From the NCBI RefSeq assembly GCF_041296385.1, contig NC_091023.1, forward strand, positions 3,658,924-3,722,923: a stretch of DNA of 64,000 bases. The letters are read 5' to 3'. The notes beneath the pieces were generated by a model that had not been told where the DNA came from, searched no databases, and saw only the letters and a program-made list of their open reading frames with translations. A program made the position numbers and the translations under genes. This DNA is from Aphelocoma coerulescens. Lineage: Eukaryota; Chordata; Aves; Passeriformes; Corvidae. Below are positions 1 through 13,114 of the stretch, piece after piece. How positions within the stretch are numbered: position 1 is the stretch's first letter; each line of letters starts with the position of its first letter.

Positions 1-1960
1 CCAGGAGCACTCATTCCCTTCTGAATAAACAGCTCCTGGAAGAGACACACACTGCAGTTACTCAAAAGGAAAAAAATGCAAGCAGCAATAGCCGAGGCAG
101 CACAAGGAACAGCCCTGCAGCAGAGACCTCAGCAGCCTCCCCTCCAGCTGGAGCCAGCTGCTTCCCAAAGGCAAGGCAGGCAGGCCACCCAAGGCCAGGC
201 TAATGAGGAGCTCCTGGGCACTCTCTAGCTTTGGTCACCAGCCAGGAGAGACCAAAGTCATATCAAACAGAAACTGCAGATGTCCAAGTCCTTCCCCACA
301 GGTGGTAACAGGAAAAGCGAACTCAATGGGGCTTGACCTCGTGTCCTACTGGTTACATGTTCCTAAAAATATTCGTGCCGGCCAATATTCAGATTTTAAA
401 GGCCAAACAAGAACTAGGCAGAACACATGATGTGCAGAAGCAAGTATGATCCCCAGAAGAGCAGTGGCCTGCTGTGCCAGCTGGGAGCATCTCCCCCATG
501 CCACATCCTGTTCCAAGGCACCCTACTAATGCCATCACAACTATTAACAATCCCCAAATAGCCTGGGCTGCTCCCACTGTCTTCAACATCCAACGTGTGA
601 GGGGTGCTAACCAAGCCAAGCACTATTTCCAGTTTCACCACCAGAGTTAGCACCATGTTTTATGTATTCTGAAAACATATGACATTTCTGGACAAAAACC
701 ATAGTGTCATGGTTCAGGAAACACTTCAGTTCAAGGGGCTGACTACATGAAAGGAGGAGGAAAATGAACTAGTGAAGCCTGAGACAGGCTGCAAGCTCCA
801 AGAACACAGAATTTCTACAGGCAGAGCAGAGCATCCCACAGCACCAAGAGCCTCCTGCCACAGGTGAGCCACAACAAGGTCTCAACAATGCAAAACTGAA
901 AGGCAGTATTACCACAACAGTAAAAAAATCTTCCTTGCATTGCCTCTCCCTGAACTTGTTTGCGCCTAGTGTTTATCCTGTTAACTTCCTACAAACTAGG
1001 ACCAGGCACCAAAGCTAAATCTGCTCCCTGAAGCACTGTGACTGAATGAGTGCTGCTCTCAGCCCTAAGTGAAGAAGCAAATAAAACAAAATTTACAAAA
1101 TTTAGGTAGCCGTATATAATCTTTTTTTTTTAACTTTTTGTACCAGGTACTTTTTGAAATAGCTTTTAAGTCACAGTGAGTTTCATCTTCTACTTGGATG
1201 GAATAAACTTTTTTTTCAGAAGCAAGACAACGTTTTCAGCTACCAGCAAATCTGGAAAGGCAGCTTATACCTGAGGATATGCAAGATCACAGAAACAGAG
1301 TGGGGTTTGGGTTTGAAGAGACCTTAAAGCCCATCTTATTCCAACGTCTTGCCACAGGCAGGAACACCTTCCACTAGACCAGTTTACTTCAAGCTCCATT
1401 CAATCTGGCTTTGTGCGCTTCCAGGGATGGTACCAGCGGCTTTCAAAGGAACTCCTCTGAGCACCGTGCCTGCTGGTCAGTGGCAGGGTCCATGCTCCAT
1501 CCCTCACCCGTGCAGAAGGCAGATCTGAAGTAAGGCCAGCTTCCCGGTTGCTGCGTTTGAGCAGGGTGGTCCCTGCCTTCCATAGGAAGGGATTGCTACA
1601 CACGGAAGTACTCTCAGATCAGGTCCCTTCAGGCATCAGAAGCAAACCCTCCTCTTTCAACTTTCTCACTAAGCCATCGCCACCCGTTAGCATCGCTACA
1701 CTGAGCTGGCACCAACGGATGCAGCAGGAATCCACCACCGCAATTAAGAGGGATGAAGATTCCGAGTGCCCAGTTGTAAGAGGAGCGACATGTCTCCCTG
1801 GGACGCGGACCTCACGCTTCCCTATGACCACGGTCCCTCCTCACGGCCTCGAAGGGTTTCATGGCTCTCCCCTGCAGCGCTGCACGGCAACACGCTGGCT
1901 TGGAAGGAGCTGGATGGGCGAGGAGAGTGGGGAATGTCCGCAGCCGCTCCCTGCCAGGTG
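1..1960 (-). other. FARP2: Probable FARP2 intron 1 (partial), no coding exon seen
   Basis: This stretch lies just downstream, in the minus direction, of a CpG-island splice donor at 2511-2516. It should therefore be the first intron of the gene starting there, which synteny makes FARP2. No exon with similarity to FERM, DH or PH domains was found. The only recognisable element is a CR1 fragment at 1285-1435. The assignment rests on gene order, not on coding sequence. Confidence 0.4.
1285..1435 (-). repeat. CR1 LINE fragment (3' end)
   Basis: The plus strand shows the reverse complement of a CR1 3' region: a start resembling 'gaagagaccttaaagccca', then a segment matching the CR1 'caccttccactagacca' block, ending near 'cttccagggatgg'. 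The copy is diverged and 5'-truncated, as is usual for avian CR1. Confidence 0.7.
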
Positions 1961-2760
1961 AGCGGGGCTTCAGGAGCGCTCTTCTGACCCAGCAGCAGGG
2001 CGATGCAGGACGCCTCCCACCGCGGGTCCCCAGCGCAGAGGCGGATGCAGGGGACGGGGTGTGCCGGGGCGCGCACACACTCCCAGCCCGAGAGAGCAGC
2101 GGCGAAGCCGCCAGGCCAGACCTGCGGCAGCCCCCGGCGAAGGGGTTCTCTGAGCCCCCGGCAGCCCCGGGGAAGCCGCTCCCCAGGCCCCGGCAGCCGC
2201 CGGGAGACCTCGGCAGCCGGAGCCCTCGGGGCTGGCGGAGCGCGGGCCGCAGACCCCGTTCCCTTCCCCGGCCGGGCTCCCACGCCAGCGCCCGGCCCGG
2301 GGCCGCACCGCCCGGCAGCGGCGGAAGCGCGGCCGCGCAGGCGGGGCGGGCCGAGCCACCGGCCTGGGGCGCTGCTCGCCGCCGGCGCCGCTCCAGCCCC
2401 TCAGCCCCCGCCCCGCGCCCGCTCCCCGGGCTCTGGCCGTCGGCTCGGCTCGGCCCCGGCCCCGGTTCGCGCCCCGGCCCCGGCCCGCGCTCCGCAGCCA
2501 CCGCCCCGTGCTCACCTCCAGGCCGGGCCCGTGCCGCCGCCGCCGCCCGCGCACACCGGCCCCGAGCCGGCCCCGCCCCGGCCCGCCCGCCCGCCGCCAG
2601 TGGCCAGCGGGGCCGGGGCGGGGCCGGCCCCACCCTGCGGGCGGGTAACGGGGCTGGGGCAGGCCCGGCCCGGCGCGGCTCCGCACACCGAGCTTCGCCG
2701 CGGGGAGCGGCGCAGGGAGTCACATAGGGGTCCCTCCTGTTTGCCCCACCGCCCGGCCGG
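1960..2760. promoter_or_regulatory. FARP2: CpG island, probable FARP2 promoter
   Basis: GC content rises sharply here with dense CpG dinucleotides and several GC boxes (ggggcgggg type). The base composition drops back to AT-rich near 2770. Long open frames on both strands in this stretch are a by-product of GC richness. Position and gene order relative to SEPTIN2 make it the likely FARP2 promoter, firing to the left. Confidence 0.6.
2516..2620 (-). other. FARP2: Putative FARP2 5' non-coding exon 1 (5' edge estimated)
   Basis: On the minus strand the sequence reads CTGGAG|GTGAGCACGG, a strong splice donor, with the last exon base at 2516. It lies inside the CpG island. No ATG-initiated frame continuing into recognisable protein is present, so the exon would be 5' UTR. 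The transcription start is not visible and the 2620 limit is a guess. FARP2 (a FERM/RhoGEF/PH-domain protein) is inferred only from the conserved neighbour order. Confidence 0.4.
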
Positions 2761-4436
2761 TTCCGCCGAGCTTAGAGGATTTTTTTATACCATAGTGAAA
2801 CCCAAAGCGTGGTTTTTCAGCACGAGGAAGGCTTTAGAAGAGTGTTTCCATCCGAAGCTGAAGGGCAGCCAGCTCACAGGCTGCTGCCCTATGCCTGCAC
2901 CCCAAAAAAAGGCACATGAAATCCCCCAATGCACACCCCAGAGATCCATCACGCACACCCCCGCACCCATCCCACACCCCACAGATCTCATTTGCTCAGG
3001 GAAACACTGCCCTTGGGGACGACACCATGCCAGTAACCAGCCCCGGGCCAAGTAAGGAGCGCTTTAAGTCTTCACTTAGCTAAATTTTTCATATATAGAT
3101 TTTAAGTGGGGACAGAAACAGACTCAGCACTACGGAAGAGGAGAAAAGGTGGGTGCTCACAGAGGCATCGGGCAGTGTTGCTGGCCAAAGGAGCTGAAGA
3201 CCACAAAAGCAGCAGCATCTTCGTCCTCCTCGCTCCCCAACCAGCAACCCCATCCCTCACTGACACAGACAAGAACACGACACTGTAGGAAATTCAGCAC
3301 AGGACAAACAGATCTTTGCACTGTCTGGATTTCATCAGCTCTAAAGCTGAGGCCAAGGCTGGCAGATAACAGGACAGCCAGGAAAAGAGCTCTTCCTGAA
3401 AAGGGCCACCTTTGACAGCCCCTGAGCCACCCAAAGCTCACTAGAGTCTGCACTTCAAGATAAGAAGCAACAGGAATGAGAGAAATCCTTGGATTTCTCT
3501 AGGTAGGGGTTGTTGGCCAATAGCATGAGAAATGCAAGGAGCTGTCTTGTTTCTGAGAACTCGACCTTTTCACAACAATTTGAAAAACAAAATATTAGCA
3601 TAGCATATGACTTTTGATAATAACAAACAAATAAATTATGCAGAACAGCCCTTTCAAACAGAAGCAGCTTCATTAGTCTCACTCACCAAAAGGCAACTTG
3701 CAAATTTAATGGGTAATTCCTGACTAGCAGCATTCTCATCTCTTCAAAAGAACAAAAGACACAAGGTTTTAAAAAATGTGTCCCATGATTTGTTCTCCTT
3801 AAAAAGTGAAATGGAGCTGAAGAATCCCATGGATACAGGGAAAAAAACCCCAATAAATATGAAAGTTGCAAAAGTGTACACAACATTTTAGACAACTCCA
3901 TTCATAATATCAGTTGTGATTTCAATCGGGTGAAGTGCTTTCATTACTGACAGGCTGTTTCAGCATCCTATTTGCATGGCTCTTTATTTGCAACTTAACT
4001 GCTAATGCAGCTCCACATCCTTCAAAGTGCAGACACTTCAGAGTCATCTTCATTTCAATCACTTTCTTAAACATCTAGAAAGAGCACTGAAGTTTTCTTG
4101 TGCAAAAAAGCCGCTGCGACTAAGTCAGAGAACAAATCTGATGTGATCACTTTAAAGCCACATACCACCACACTCGGGAGAGGAAGCAATAATTATGGAT
4201 ATGGCAGAGTCTTTAGAAATGTCAACACCCTGCTGCTGCTCTTTCTGCTTCACTCAAGAGTCCTGACTTTATTGCTTACCCAAAACACAAGTCATTTACT
4301 GAACTAGAACAATGCAGTAAGGAAAAGGCACAAAGGTTCAGTGTGTTTAATTGTCCACATCCCCAGCACCTCTGTTTCCACATGCAGCTCATTTCTGACT
4401 TTTCTACCCACACAAACAAAAAAAATATTTTCCATC
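2761..4436. other. Intergenic, nothing recognised
   Basis: This unique-looking, moderately AT-rich sequence lies between the FARP2-side CpG island and a CR1 copy. Short open frames on both strands have no recognisable similarity, no codon structure and no splice context. No RNA gene was recognised. Confidence 0.5.
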
Positions 4437-4439
4437 ATA

Positions 4440-4935
4440 TCAGAGAATTCCAGAATAGTTTGTGTTGGAAGGGACCTTAAAACCATCCAGTTTCAAATCC
4501 TCTGCCATGGGCTGGGATACCTTCCACTACACCAGGGTGCTCCAAGCCCTGTCCAGCCTGGCCTTGGATACTTCCAGGGATGGAGCAGCCACATCTTCTC
4601 TGGGCAACCTGTGCCAGGGCCTCATCTCCCTCCCAGGGAAGAATTTATTCCAAATATCCCATCTAACCCTGCCCTCTGGCTCTGGGAAGCCATTCCTCCT
4701 TGTCCTGGCACTCCAGAGCTTTGTCCAACGTTCTTCTCCAGCTTTCTTGGAGCCCCTTCAGATCCTGAAAGAACACAATTAGGTCACCCCAAGCATTTTC
4801 TTCCCCAGGCTGCACAGTCCCCATTCTCTCAGCCTTTCCTCACAGCAGAGGTACTCCATCTCTTTGACCACCTTGCTGGCCTCCTGTGTACTTGCTCCAA
4901 CAGGTCAATGCCCTTCCTGTACTGGGCCCCCCACG
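4440..4935 (-). repeat. CR1 LINE, about 0.5 kb of the 3' end
   Basis: Reading the plus strand, the block starts near 'gttggaagggaccttaaaa'. It then passes the typical CR1 blocks 'ccatgggctgggatacctt', 'gcctggccttggatacttcc', 'ggatggagcagccacatc', 'ctgggcaacctgtgcc' and 'gctccaacaggtcaatgcc'. This order is the reverse complement of CR1 sense, so the element lies on the minus strand. An open frame across it is a repeat by-product, not a gene. Confidence 0.9.
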
Positions 4936-4964
4936 GGTGGATACAGAACATATACATAAATGTT

Positions 4965-4980
4965 TGTGTGTGTGTGTGTG
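4965..4980. repeat. (TG)8 microsatellite
   Basis: Eight uninterrupted TG units follow the CR1 end and run into a short TATATG tail. Confidence 0.9.
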
Positions 4981-7900
4981 TATATGAAAACTCAATCATG
5001 CACACAAACCTTTGTAAGAGCTGACTTTTCCCTGTTAGAGAAGTCCCCACCCATTTTCACACTCCTACCTGCACATTTAGAACCAGGCTGCAAAGAGACA
5101 CGTGGCACCACCTGCTGCCACAAGCAGGGGAAGTGACAAGAAGGGACAAGACTCCACTTGTACAGTCTAGAAGATGACAGCTCTACCCTCTGTAATTCCT
5201 ACTCCCAACCAAACAGGGTACGATTAGGAAGGGCCATATCAGGTTGAACCTCTGTTCTATACACTCAATCATTTGATAAATCCTCAGCAACTGTAAGAAA
5301 AAACATGCTTGAGATGTGGTGTTTGGTGATTTTGAAACCTAAAAGAGGGAGTGGATGGTTATCTCTGCCAGACTCAGCAGCATGTTCTTCACAGCTATCC
5401 ACAAAGAGCTCTGAGTTTCTGTAACACCCATGAAATCAAACTTTTCAGCCATCCAGGCAGTGTTTGAAGCCTTTACAGGAGGAGGAAGAAGTTTAGAGAC
5501 CAAAACTAGAAGAAGAATGCCATTACACATGAAAGCCAGCTGTTGCTGTTGGAAGGATGCAGTGTCAGGACAAAGTACAACTTTCTCCTTTTGAGATAAA
5601 AACTGCTAACAAAGTGCAACTCTTTCACTCAGCTAATATAACAAATTATCTGCACCACATTCTCCTCTTGGCCTGAGCAGGACAATTAGAATTATCTTTT
5701 CACTATCATCTTTTTCTTTAATCACACTGTGGATGAGGGTTGAGGAAGTTCTTTAATGCAGACTTCTTATCCAGCCAAGATAAACAACAGCTGGGAAAGC
5801 TTCTCTTTGTTCAGAGCCTTCACCATGACAAAGAGAAACTCTGCAGACTGAAAAATTACACCTATTGGTGATTTTGTCAGCACATATTTTCCAAATACAC
5901 ACTACAAAGCTCTGTCTCTCAGAGGTCTCCATCTCATAACAAAAAGGCAAGCAGTTTCAAAGCTTACATTATGTCTTCCCTTCTGTCTACAGAAGCAAGC
6001 TGGCATAGCTGAGAGCAAAAATAGTTACAACCATTTAAACCAGTGTTTTATACCATGTACACCAAACTAACTGGGCCACACATCACCAGTTCACTTCTCT
6101 AGTGGGTTGTACTGGGACTCTACGCATGAACGTGCCAAGGCTGAAAATAGGAAGATGGATTGGTATGGATTTCCTTGCAGGTGGGTCACTGAAAGCACCA
6201 GAATCCCTTTTGGGGCAGTTCACAGACCTTTGATTGCCACAGTTCACTGCCATTGTCCTACTTTATTTCAAGACAGTGCTTTGAATTGACAATTCTCCCA
6301 TCTGTTACTACCTGGAGATACTCAACAATTTGCTGTAGGCGTCATTAACCTAAGGCTAAGCACAGTGTCACTTAGCACTAACTGGAAGGACTGAGAGCTT
6401 TCTCCACAAGATGATCACACTTCTATCACTTTTGAGGACCTGGTGATACCACACCACCTGCAGAGCACCTCAGAGGTCCACCAAGGGAAAAACTCGCTTT
6501 TCCACAGCTATGTTCACACGTTAGAGGAAATGTCATGACAATCAGTGACCACTCTGGCCATGTTTCTGGTCTGGAAGTGTTTCAGCCCTGAAGAGTTCAG
6601 CCAAGTACTTCGCAGCCTGTAATGGCCTGTGCCACAGAACCAGACAGAGACCAGTTATCTTGTCTTACTGACCCATCCTCTGGATTGCCTTCCACATCAC
6701 CTCAGACATCTCAGTAGGGACTAGTCTGCATGGGTCAACAAATCATTCCTCAACCTCTCTCATCACTGAGTACTCTACCCAACAGTCACAAACAGTCACA
6801 AAGACCATTAGGTTGTTTCTTAAGTAGCAAAATCAAGCCAATATCAGCAATTTTTATTCAGGTGGTGTTCTTCCCACCAGTGGTCTAACAGGTGGTGTTC
6901 TAACAGCCCACCAGTATTACAGGTGGTAGAAAAACATGTAAAGAGTGAAATCATGAAGTTGTGTATTCCACCAACTGTCATTAACAAATGACAAAAGACT
7001 CAAGTCAAGGTGAACAGGAATTGCTGGATAAGCAGAGATACGATCCACACGACGGGCACGAAGATTGAACAACACAGCCATACCTGTACATACCACTCAC
7101 CAGAATTACTCTCTTACTCCAGGCTCACTTACCATTAAAACCGACCTGAAAGCATAGGAGAAATACTGTTCTTCAACAGCAATGAATGAAGATACTTCAA
7201 AAGCAGTCAGAATGCACCTCATTCTACTGGCAGAGATGCAATGGCAAAGGCACTCAGCAGTAGCAGTACCTTGCAAAACCAACTTGACAAACTGATTTCC
7301 ATGCTACAGATACTTGTACACTCTGTGGTTGGGATTTTACACTTCCAACCTTAAGTAATTCTGCCCCCCACAATCATGCTCTAGCACTTCTCCCAGAATG
7401 AAACCTTTGAGCTTCTCAGATTGTTCCCCTTTGGAGAATTCTTGAAGAGCCCTTCTACACACACTGCAACTGCTAATTACAGTGGCCTTTATAAAGCACA
7501 AAGTCCACCAGCCTTAGACCGTGACCTGGAATTAAACCCTCAGTATTAACCAATTCTTTAGAACAGACCAGGGTACTTATGTACAGGAAAAACTTCTGCT
7601 AGCAGAAAAAACCCAAGAGGCTGCAATCCCTTTTTGCAATCACCTACTTTGACTTTCATAATTATATCTCTATTTTAACTTGGCTCTCATGGTGAAGGTG
7701 GCAATTAGAACAAGTAAATTAAGCACAGCATATGTTTGTACCTGCACACACACGGATGTACTCACTCAGCAGCTCCTCTCAGCCTGACTAGTGAACTTGT
7801 CCAAGCATGTCCTCCCTGCCCAGAAGGTTCAGTCTGTAGCCAGCAGCAGTTCTGAAGCCACAGCATAAAAATCAAGAGTATAGACAAGCTACAAACTGCA

Positions 7901-10900
7901 ACAAAATAGAGCTGCTGAGCCACAACACTGGAACAGAAGTCCAGGTGAAATCTGCATCTCCCGTGTTCTTATCCACAGGTAAAAGCTGAGACACAGACAG
8001 TCCCTTATTGCCCCCACGTGGTACATCGATCCTATTGCACAGAAGCACAAATATGCCCAGAATTTCCTCTAAATTTGCTTTAAATTGAATCCTGAGGTTT
8101 TTTGATAGGTGTTCGTTCGGTGGCTGTAACAGCCTAAACATTAAGCAGCTACCAAACAGTCTTTTCTGCAATTACATTGATTTTTTTCTTCTCTTACACT
8201 TAATGATATCTGCACAGTGAGGGTAACCAAGCATATCTGAAGCAGCAAGGCCTGACAACCACCCCCCAATAAAACCGGGAGTGCCAGAAAGCTCACCCTG
8301 CCTTTTTTGTTGTTTTTTGTTTTTAAATCCCATTGAGATTCATCTCATTTCCCTGCCCATCAAATCAGCCTGGGTTTTGTTACCCCAGAGAAGTTGCACA
8401 AGGGCTCAATTCAGTCGTGACTTGTACCATGCCTCAAAAATTACAAGAAAAATGTCTGTGTGTGTTTGAGGGGGTAGGGAACAAGACACCCCCAAACAGA
8501 AAACACCACTCCCCCACAATCTGAAATTCTGCAAAGAAAGAAGATCACCTCATCTTCACATACCGATCAACTTTAGCCAACTCAAATACACAAAAGCCCA
8601 GTTAAATATAAAGGAGAAAAAGGTCTGGTTCTGTTTCATGGACAGGACACTTCAGATTAAATGATAAATGTAGGATCTCCAAACACTAGCCACAGATAAG
8701 CTTGGCAATTATTTTACTGCCAGATAAACCGCAGTTGAGGCTGTCAGTGACACCAACTCTGCTGCATTAAGTTCTTTCAGAAATGAGGCAGCCAAACACA
8801 GATTGCTGGCAGAACAAACTGGCAGATTTCCCCAACCAAAAGGACTGTCCCAGCTGTTTGTGCCAGGATGCAGAGCACAGCAGTCCCACTGCTGCCAAGA
8901 TGCAGCCCCTGAGCCGAGCCCAGCTGTCAGACACATGGACAACCATCCCTGCCATGCTGTGTTTCCATGCTTCAAAGCAGCCTGAGACTACTTGCTGGGT
9001 AGGAAAGGAAGATTCAAACCAGTTTTCTTGGGTACAAACTTTCAAAGATACTGAAATATTCCTGGAGAGCCAAATCGAATGTTCTCTGCAGGGGAGAAGC
9101 TCTGAACTCAGAGCAAGTACCACTACAGGGACAGCTCGACCTAGGTTTTAGGCTCTCCTTTAAGGAAAAGCTTCTCAAAAGTAAAAAATAAATCAAAAAC
9201 TTTAAAGTAACTGGGGAATTGGAGATTGCAAGGTACAGGAGTGAGCATGTTCTGAACAAAGCCTCTTCACTGTCAGTGCCTTTCTTTTTTTTAATAAATA
9301 TGCTCTTGAAGCAGCACAGGATCTGTTTTTAATGGGTGTTTTGCATTAGCTCTCAGGGTGTGTATATTTACCTATTCTATAGAACGCACTGAGTTACCTT
9401 CACAACACTTGTAAGCTCCTATGCTTCCTACATGGGTTTTTTCCCATGAATTTTTGGCTTCTGCTTATAAAAATGAGGCAACTCCTCATTGCCCCACCAG
9501 CTTCAAATTGTTTGTCAATAAAAAGCAGGAGGACAGCCAGCCTGAGGCACTTTAAGCACGATGCCTCAACATGGTGAAGTTGCTAATGGAAAGCATGTTG
9601 TATAACTCAGATCTCCCTGACTTTTTGCCATGTCTTCCTGGATGTGACTTACAGGGCCGAGCAGAAATTTCTATCTGGCAACGTGGATCACTCTTGGAAC
9701 ACAGCCTTAAACCTGACACCATTTACATCACCACAGACAATATGTGCAAAGCTGAGAGCCAGGGAGGGCTGGGACAGAGCAAAAACAACCGGCTCCATCA
9801 GTTCTACAGAACTGTTCACAGTGGGTTTCAAAGGGAGCAGGATAAGCCCCAGGCTTGGGAGAGAGAGTAGAGCTCCTCATTCTTTTCCTATCTAGGAGTT
9901 CAGTGTTTCCTACGGCAATGAGAGTGCTGCACTGCTTTCTCCGTGGGACTGCTCCATAAAGCCAGGCAGGATGGCTGCAGGGCTGTGTCTGCTCTCGCCA
10001 GGGTAGATTCCCAAAAGCATGTTGTTCTCTGAGGTAGCTGGACACCTCCTCTGCCTTGCTGGACTGACAGGCTCTCATTCCTGTGGGTGGGAGTGAAATT
10101 CATTTGCCTTCTGCATTTCAAGCACCGAAACTAACCTTGCAAACACACAGCTACATCAGATCTCGCCTTGCTAAATGCTGCAGAAACTCCACAACGCACC
10201 TGAAACTTGGGCACACCCTGCTGTGGCTATGAGCCAGGCCCGGGTGATCCCATCGTGTCTGGGCTGCACAGGCAGTGTGGCTGGCCATCACACCACTCCT
10301 TAGACAAAGCTCTTCCTCCTCATACTCCCTCCATTCCCAGTTTCTGGGCTTGACCCATGACATCAAATGTCACTTCACTGCACATGGGCTCACCTGAACT
10401 CTGTGACAACAGCCTGGTTTCAGCACCCTTCATATAAAAGGAAACACGAGCAGGTGGCAGCACCTCCCATTTGTTGGGTTAGGAAGAGATTCTTTAGGAA
10501 ACAACTACACACCAGGGGCTCCTCCAGCACAGGGACAACACCTGCTTCACCATTAAACTGCCCTGCATTGCCAGCCACATGCCTTTGGGGCTGTCCAAAG
10601 GAACAGGGCATACAGCAGCCCAGAGCCTTGTTCAGCATCCCCAGGAAGAGGTGACAGACATGGTAGGGAATAGGGCTTTAAGACAACAAGCTGCTAATCG
10701 AACTGTTATCTCTCCTGAGAAACTGCCCTTGGGAATCGTGGGCTGTGGGAAGATCTCTCAGGCCGAGTTATGAAGTGTTTTAATCACAGCTTTCTTGCAT
10801 TGCAGGAATCCTTCAAGCATTTCTTTCTGGCTTTCTCTGACTGCAGGAGCCCTGTGTTAAGCTCTTTGTGCTCTGTTCCGTACACAGCATTGGGAGAAAA

Positions 10901-12689
10901 CGGCAGATAGGGAAGAGCACATAATTCCTGGGAGTCCTTTGCACTGAAGTCCAGTACAATGTCCTTCCAAGCAGTAGTTTCAACTCTTCCCACAGCCTTT
11001 ATAGATTGTATTCTTGCACATTCCAAGCAATTAACCACCTCATTTGTCCTCTAGTTCAAACACTTCCCTAAAGCATGTAGCATTTCAGGATCTATTACAA
11101 AGTGTCCAGAAAAATGCAGGAAAAGTTACATTTTTCATTTTTCATTTTTCATTTTTCTTAACTCAGATGTCACAAAACTCCTTTAAACAGGAGTTTAAAG
11201 ATATTTTGTTCATTTTCTTTTTCTTTTTTGTAACCACTAAATCTGTGTAACAAGCTAGGAAAATCCTGATGGAAATCCTTCTTCAGGGCCCAGAAACCAG
11301 ATAAGCCAACAAGAACACCACAGAGAAGCCAATGAAATGGACACACGAGGTTTGCTTAGCCCTGTCCAAACACTCAGAAAGATCCAGGCAATATTTGGCA
11401 GTGTGGAGCAGGAGAGTTGCCTGAAAACAAGGCACTTCTCTGCAGTCATACTATCTACTGAGATAGAAACAGCAAAGGACTCAACTGACTGCTATCAAAG
11501 TTACAATCCATGAATCTGAACTTAAAATTCTTCCAGTCTTGGGAGGATTTCCTACTAAATGCCTTCTGAATACAGTTGGGATTGGTAGCACTTGTTAATG
11601 AAATGCCAAACACTCCCTTCCAGTCACATCACAGGACAGCTTTCTCCCCACTCGCTTACTCTGCAGTCATTAGTGTATGAAGACAGGTGTGACCAATTCA
11701 TCCTCAGGTGTCACACAATTGGAAAGCCTGGGAGCAAGCGGTGACAATTTGATCTCCAGCCCAGCCATCCTAATATTCATAACTACCTGAAAAGGGCACA
11801 CCACAAGCTCTGAATGATCTTTTTCCTCATTCCTTGCTGAAGAGCCATGATGGCCAGGGAATGAACTCGAACTACTCTCCTCAGAAAAGAGAACATTTGG
11901 ATCCCAAATGGAAGGAGCAAAGAAAGGGAAGGAGTCTAAAGACAGCCACGGTGCCTGTTGCTCTGCTTTCCTCCACCTCCCCTGAGGGTGCTCTCCAGTG
12001 AAGAGCAGTGTCCAGTAAATAAAAGTCAGGGCTCAGCACATTGCAATAAGCTGCTCCTCTTTGGAGTTGCCACAGCATTCTCCTTGCAAATATTGTCACT
12101 TTAACAGGGTCCTGTACTTCTTTAGGGGTGAACTTCCAAACCATTGTAGCAGAGAATTTCCCCAAAACCTGGCTCATATTCTCCCATGCTGTGCATGTTT
12201 ATTCACCCTTGGGGGCAGATGTCTGAATGACCTCCCTAGAAATCTCTGCCCTGACTCTAAACATGGTATGGAGCCCACTGAGCAGACCTGGCAGACTTAG
12301 CAACAAGAACACGCTTTCCTAAACATACAAAGGGAATTCAAAACCCTCAAAAGCTGTTGTAACAGGCCTGAGGGAGGAAAAAGGGGCGAAAAGCTGGGGA
12401 AAATCATCCTTCCCTGTTCTCCCTGGATAGCAACACTGAACACTCATCAAGTGACCCTCATTGCCCTTCATGTTATCATGTCATGAACTGGCATCCCACA
12501 GTACAGCAACAAAGCAACCCTGATTGCTCTCCCTGCTCTGAAAAAACTCCCCACCAGGAGCATCTTCAGCAATATGTAGAGTTAGGCACCTCACCCACAA
12601 GCAGCATTGTGACCAGTGGCTCTGTACAAATACAGAAAATGCTTGGATCAAAACTATTGCCAACCCATTCTGGGCAGTTCTGTTATCTC
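4981..12689. other. Intergenic between SEPTIN2 3' end and FARP2 promoter, no gene seen
   Basis: About 7.7 kb of mixed-composition sequence has only short scattered open frames, none resembling a known protein or showing paired splice sites with conserved reading frame. A 7-bp microsatellite sits at 11130-11158. Short local duplications occur around 6780-6920. I recognise no tRNA, rRNA or snoRNA. Confidence 0.5.
11130..11158. repeat. Short tandem repeat, 7-bp unit CATTTTT, about 4 copies
   Basis: Four consecutive CATTTTT units and a partial fifth can be read directly. The repeat lies in the intergenic stretch and has no visible link to a gene. Confidence 0.85.
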
Positions 12690-13080
12690 ACCCCTTTGTG
12701 CCCCACACTGGGGCCTAGTTAAGGTTGTGTAGTTTAGGAATGGTATTCCCCAGTTTAGTGTTCCCAGTGAAACTCCAAACCACTCTGCCAATCACCTGCT
12801 CCCTTTTCCTCTCTCCCTCTTTTCTGCATCCGGGTGGAGAGGAGAACTGGAAGCACAAAATGTAAAGATCACACATTGTTATGAGAACAATTTACTGGAA
12901 ACAGCAATGAGATAAGAAAAGGAACAGTAATAGCAACCATATTAATAAGAAAAGGGTACAAAAGAGAGAGTCATTCACATGCAAAAGTCCTTACCATGGA
13001 GGCTAACCCCACTCACTGCCACTCCAACCCTGCCCTTCCTGGCTGGAACAGGACAATATTTCAAACATATCACCACAAAT
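12690..13080 (-). mobile_element. Possible avian ERV LTR relic (fragment)
   Basis: The minus-strand text (for example 'gctgtttccagtaaattgtt' followed by 'cttttac'-type and 'ttctcctctccacccgg' segments) resembles the U3/R region of LTRs common in bird genomes. I judge this from memory of such repeats. No clear TG...CA ends or target-site duplication were found. It lies right beside the probable SEPTIN2 polyadenylation site. An unrelated unique sequence remains possible. Confidence 0.4.
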
Positions 13081-13114
13081 TAATATCGATTATAATAAAG
13101 AACCATAATAAACA

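Noticed and set aside
1812..2723. Open frames of up to about 300 codons on both strands in the first CpG island
   Set aside because: They are low in complexity (Ala, Gly, Pro, Arg), overlap on opposite strands, match no family and follow the GC-rich island edges. They reflect stop-codon scarcity in GC-rich DNA.
4341..5024. A 227-codon open frame
   Set aside because: It runs across the reverse strand of a CR1 copy and is a repeat by-product.
6780..6925. Local duplications as a possible CRISPR-like or regulatory array
   Set aside because: The repeats are short, imperfect and irregularly spaced. This is a vertebrate genome and the pattern is ordinary local duplication.
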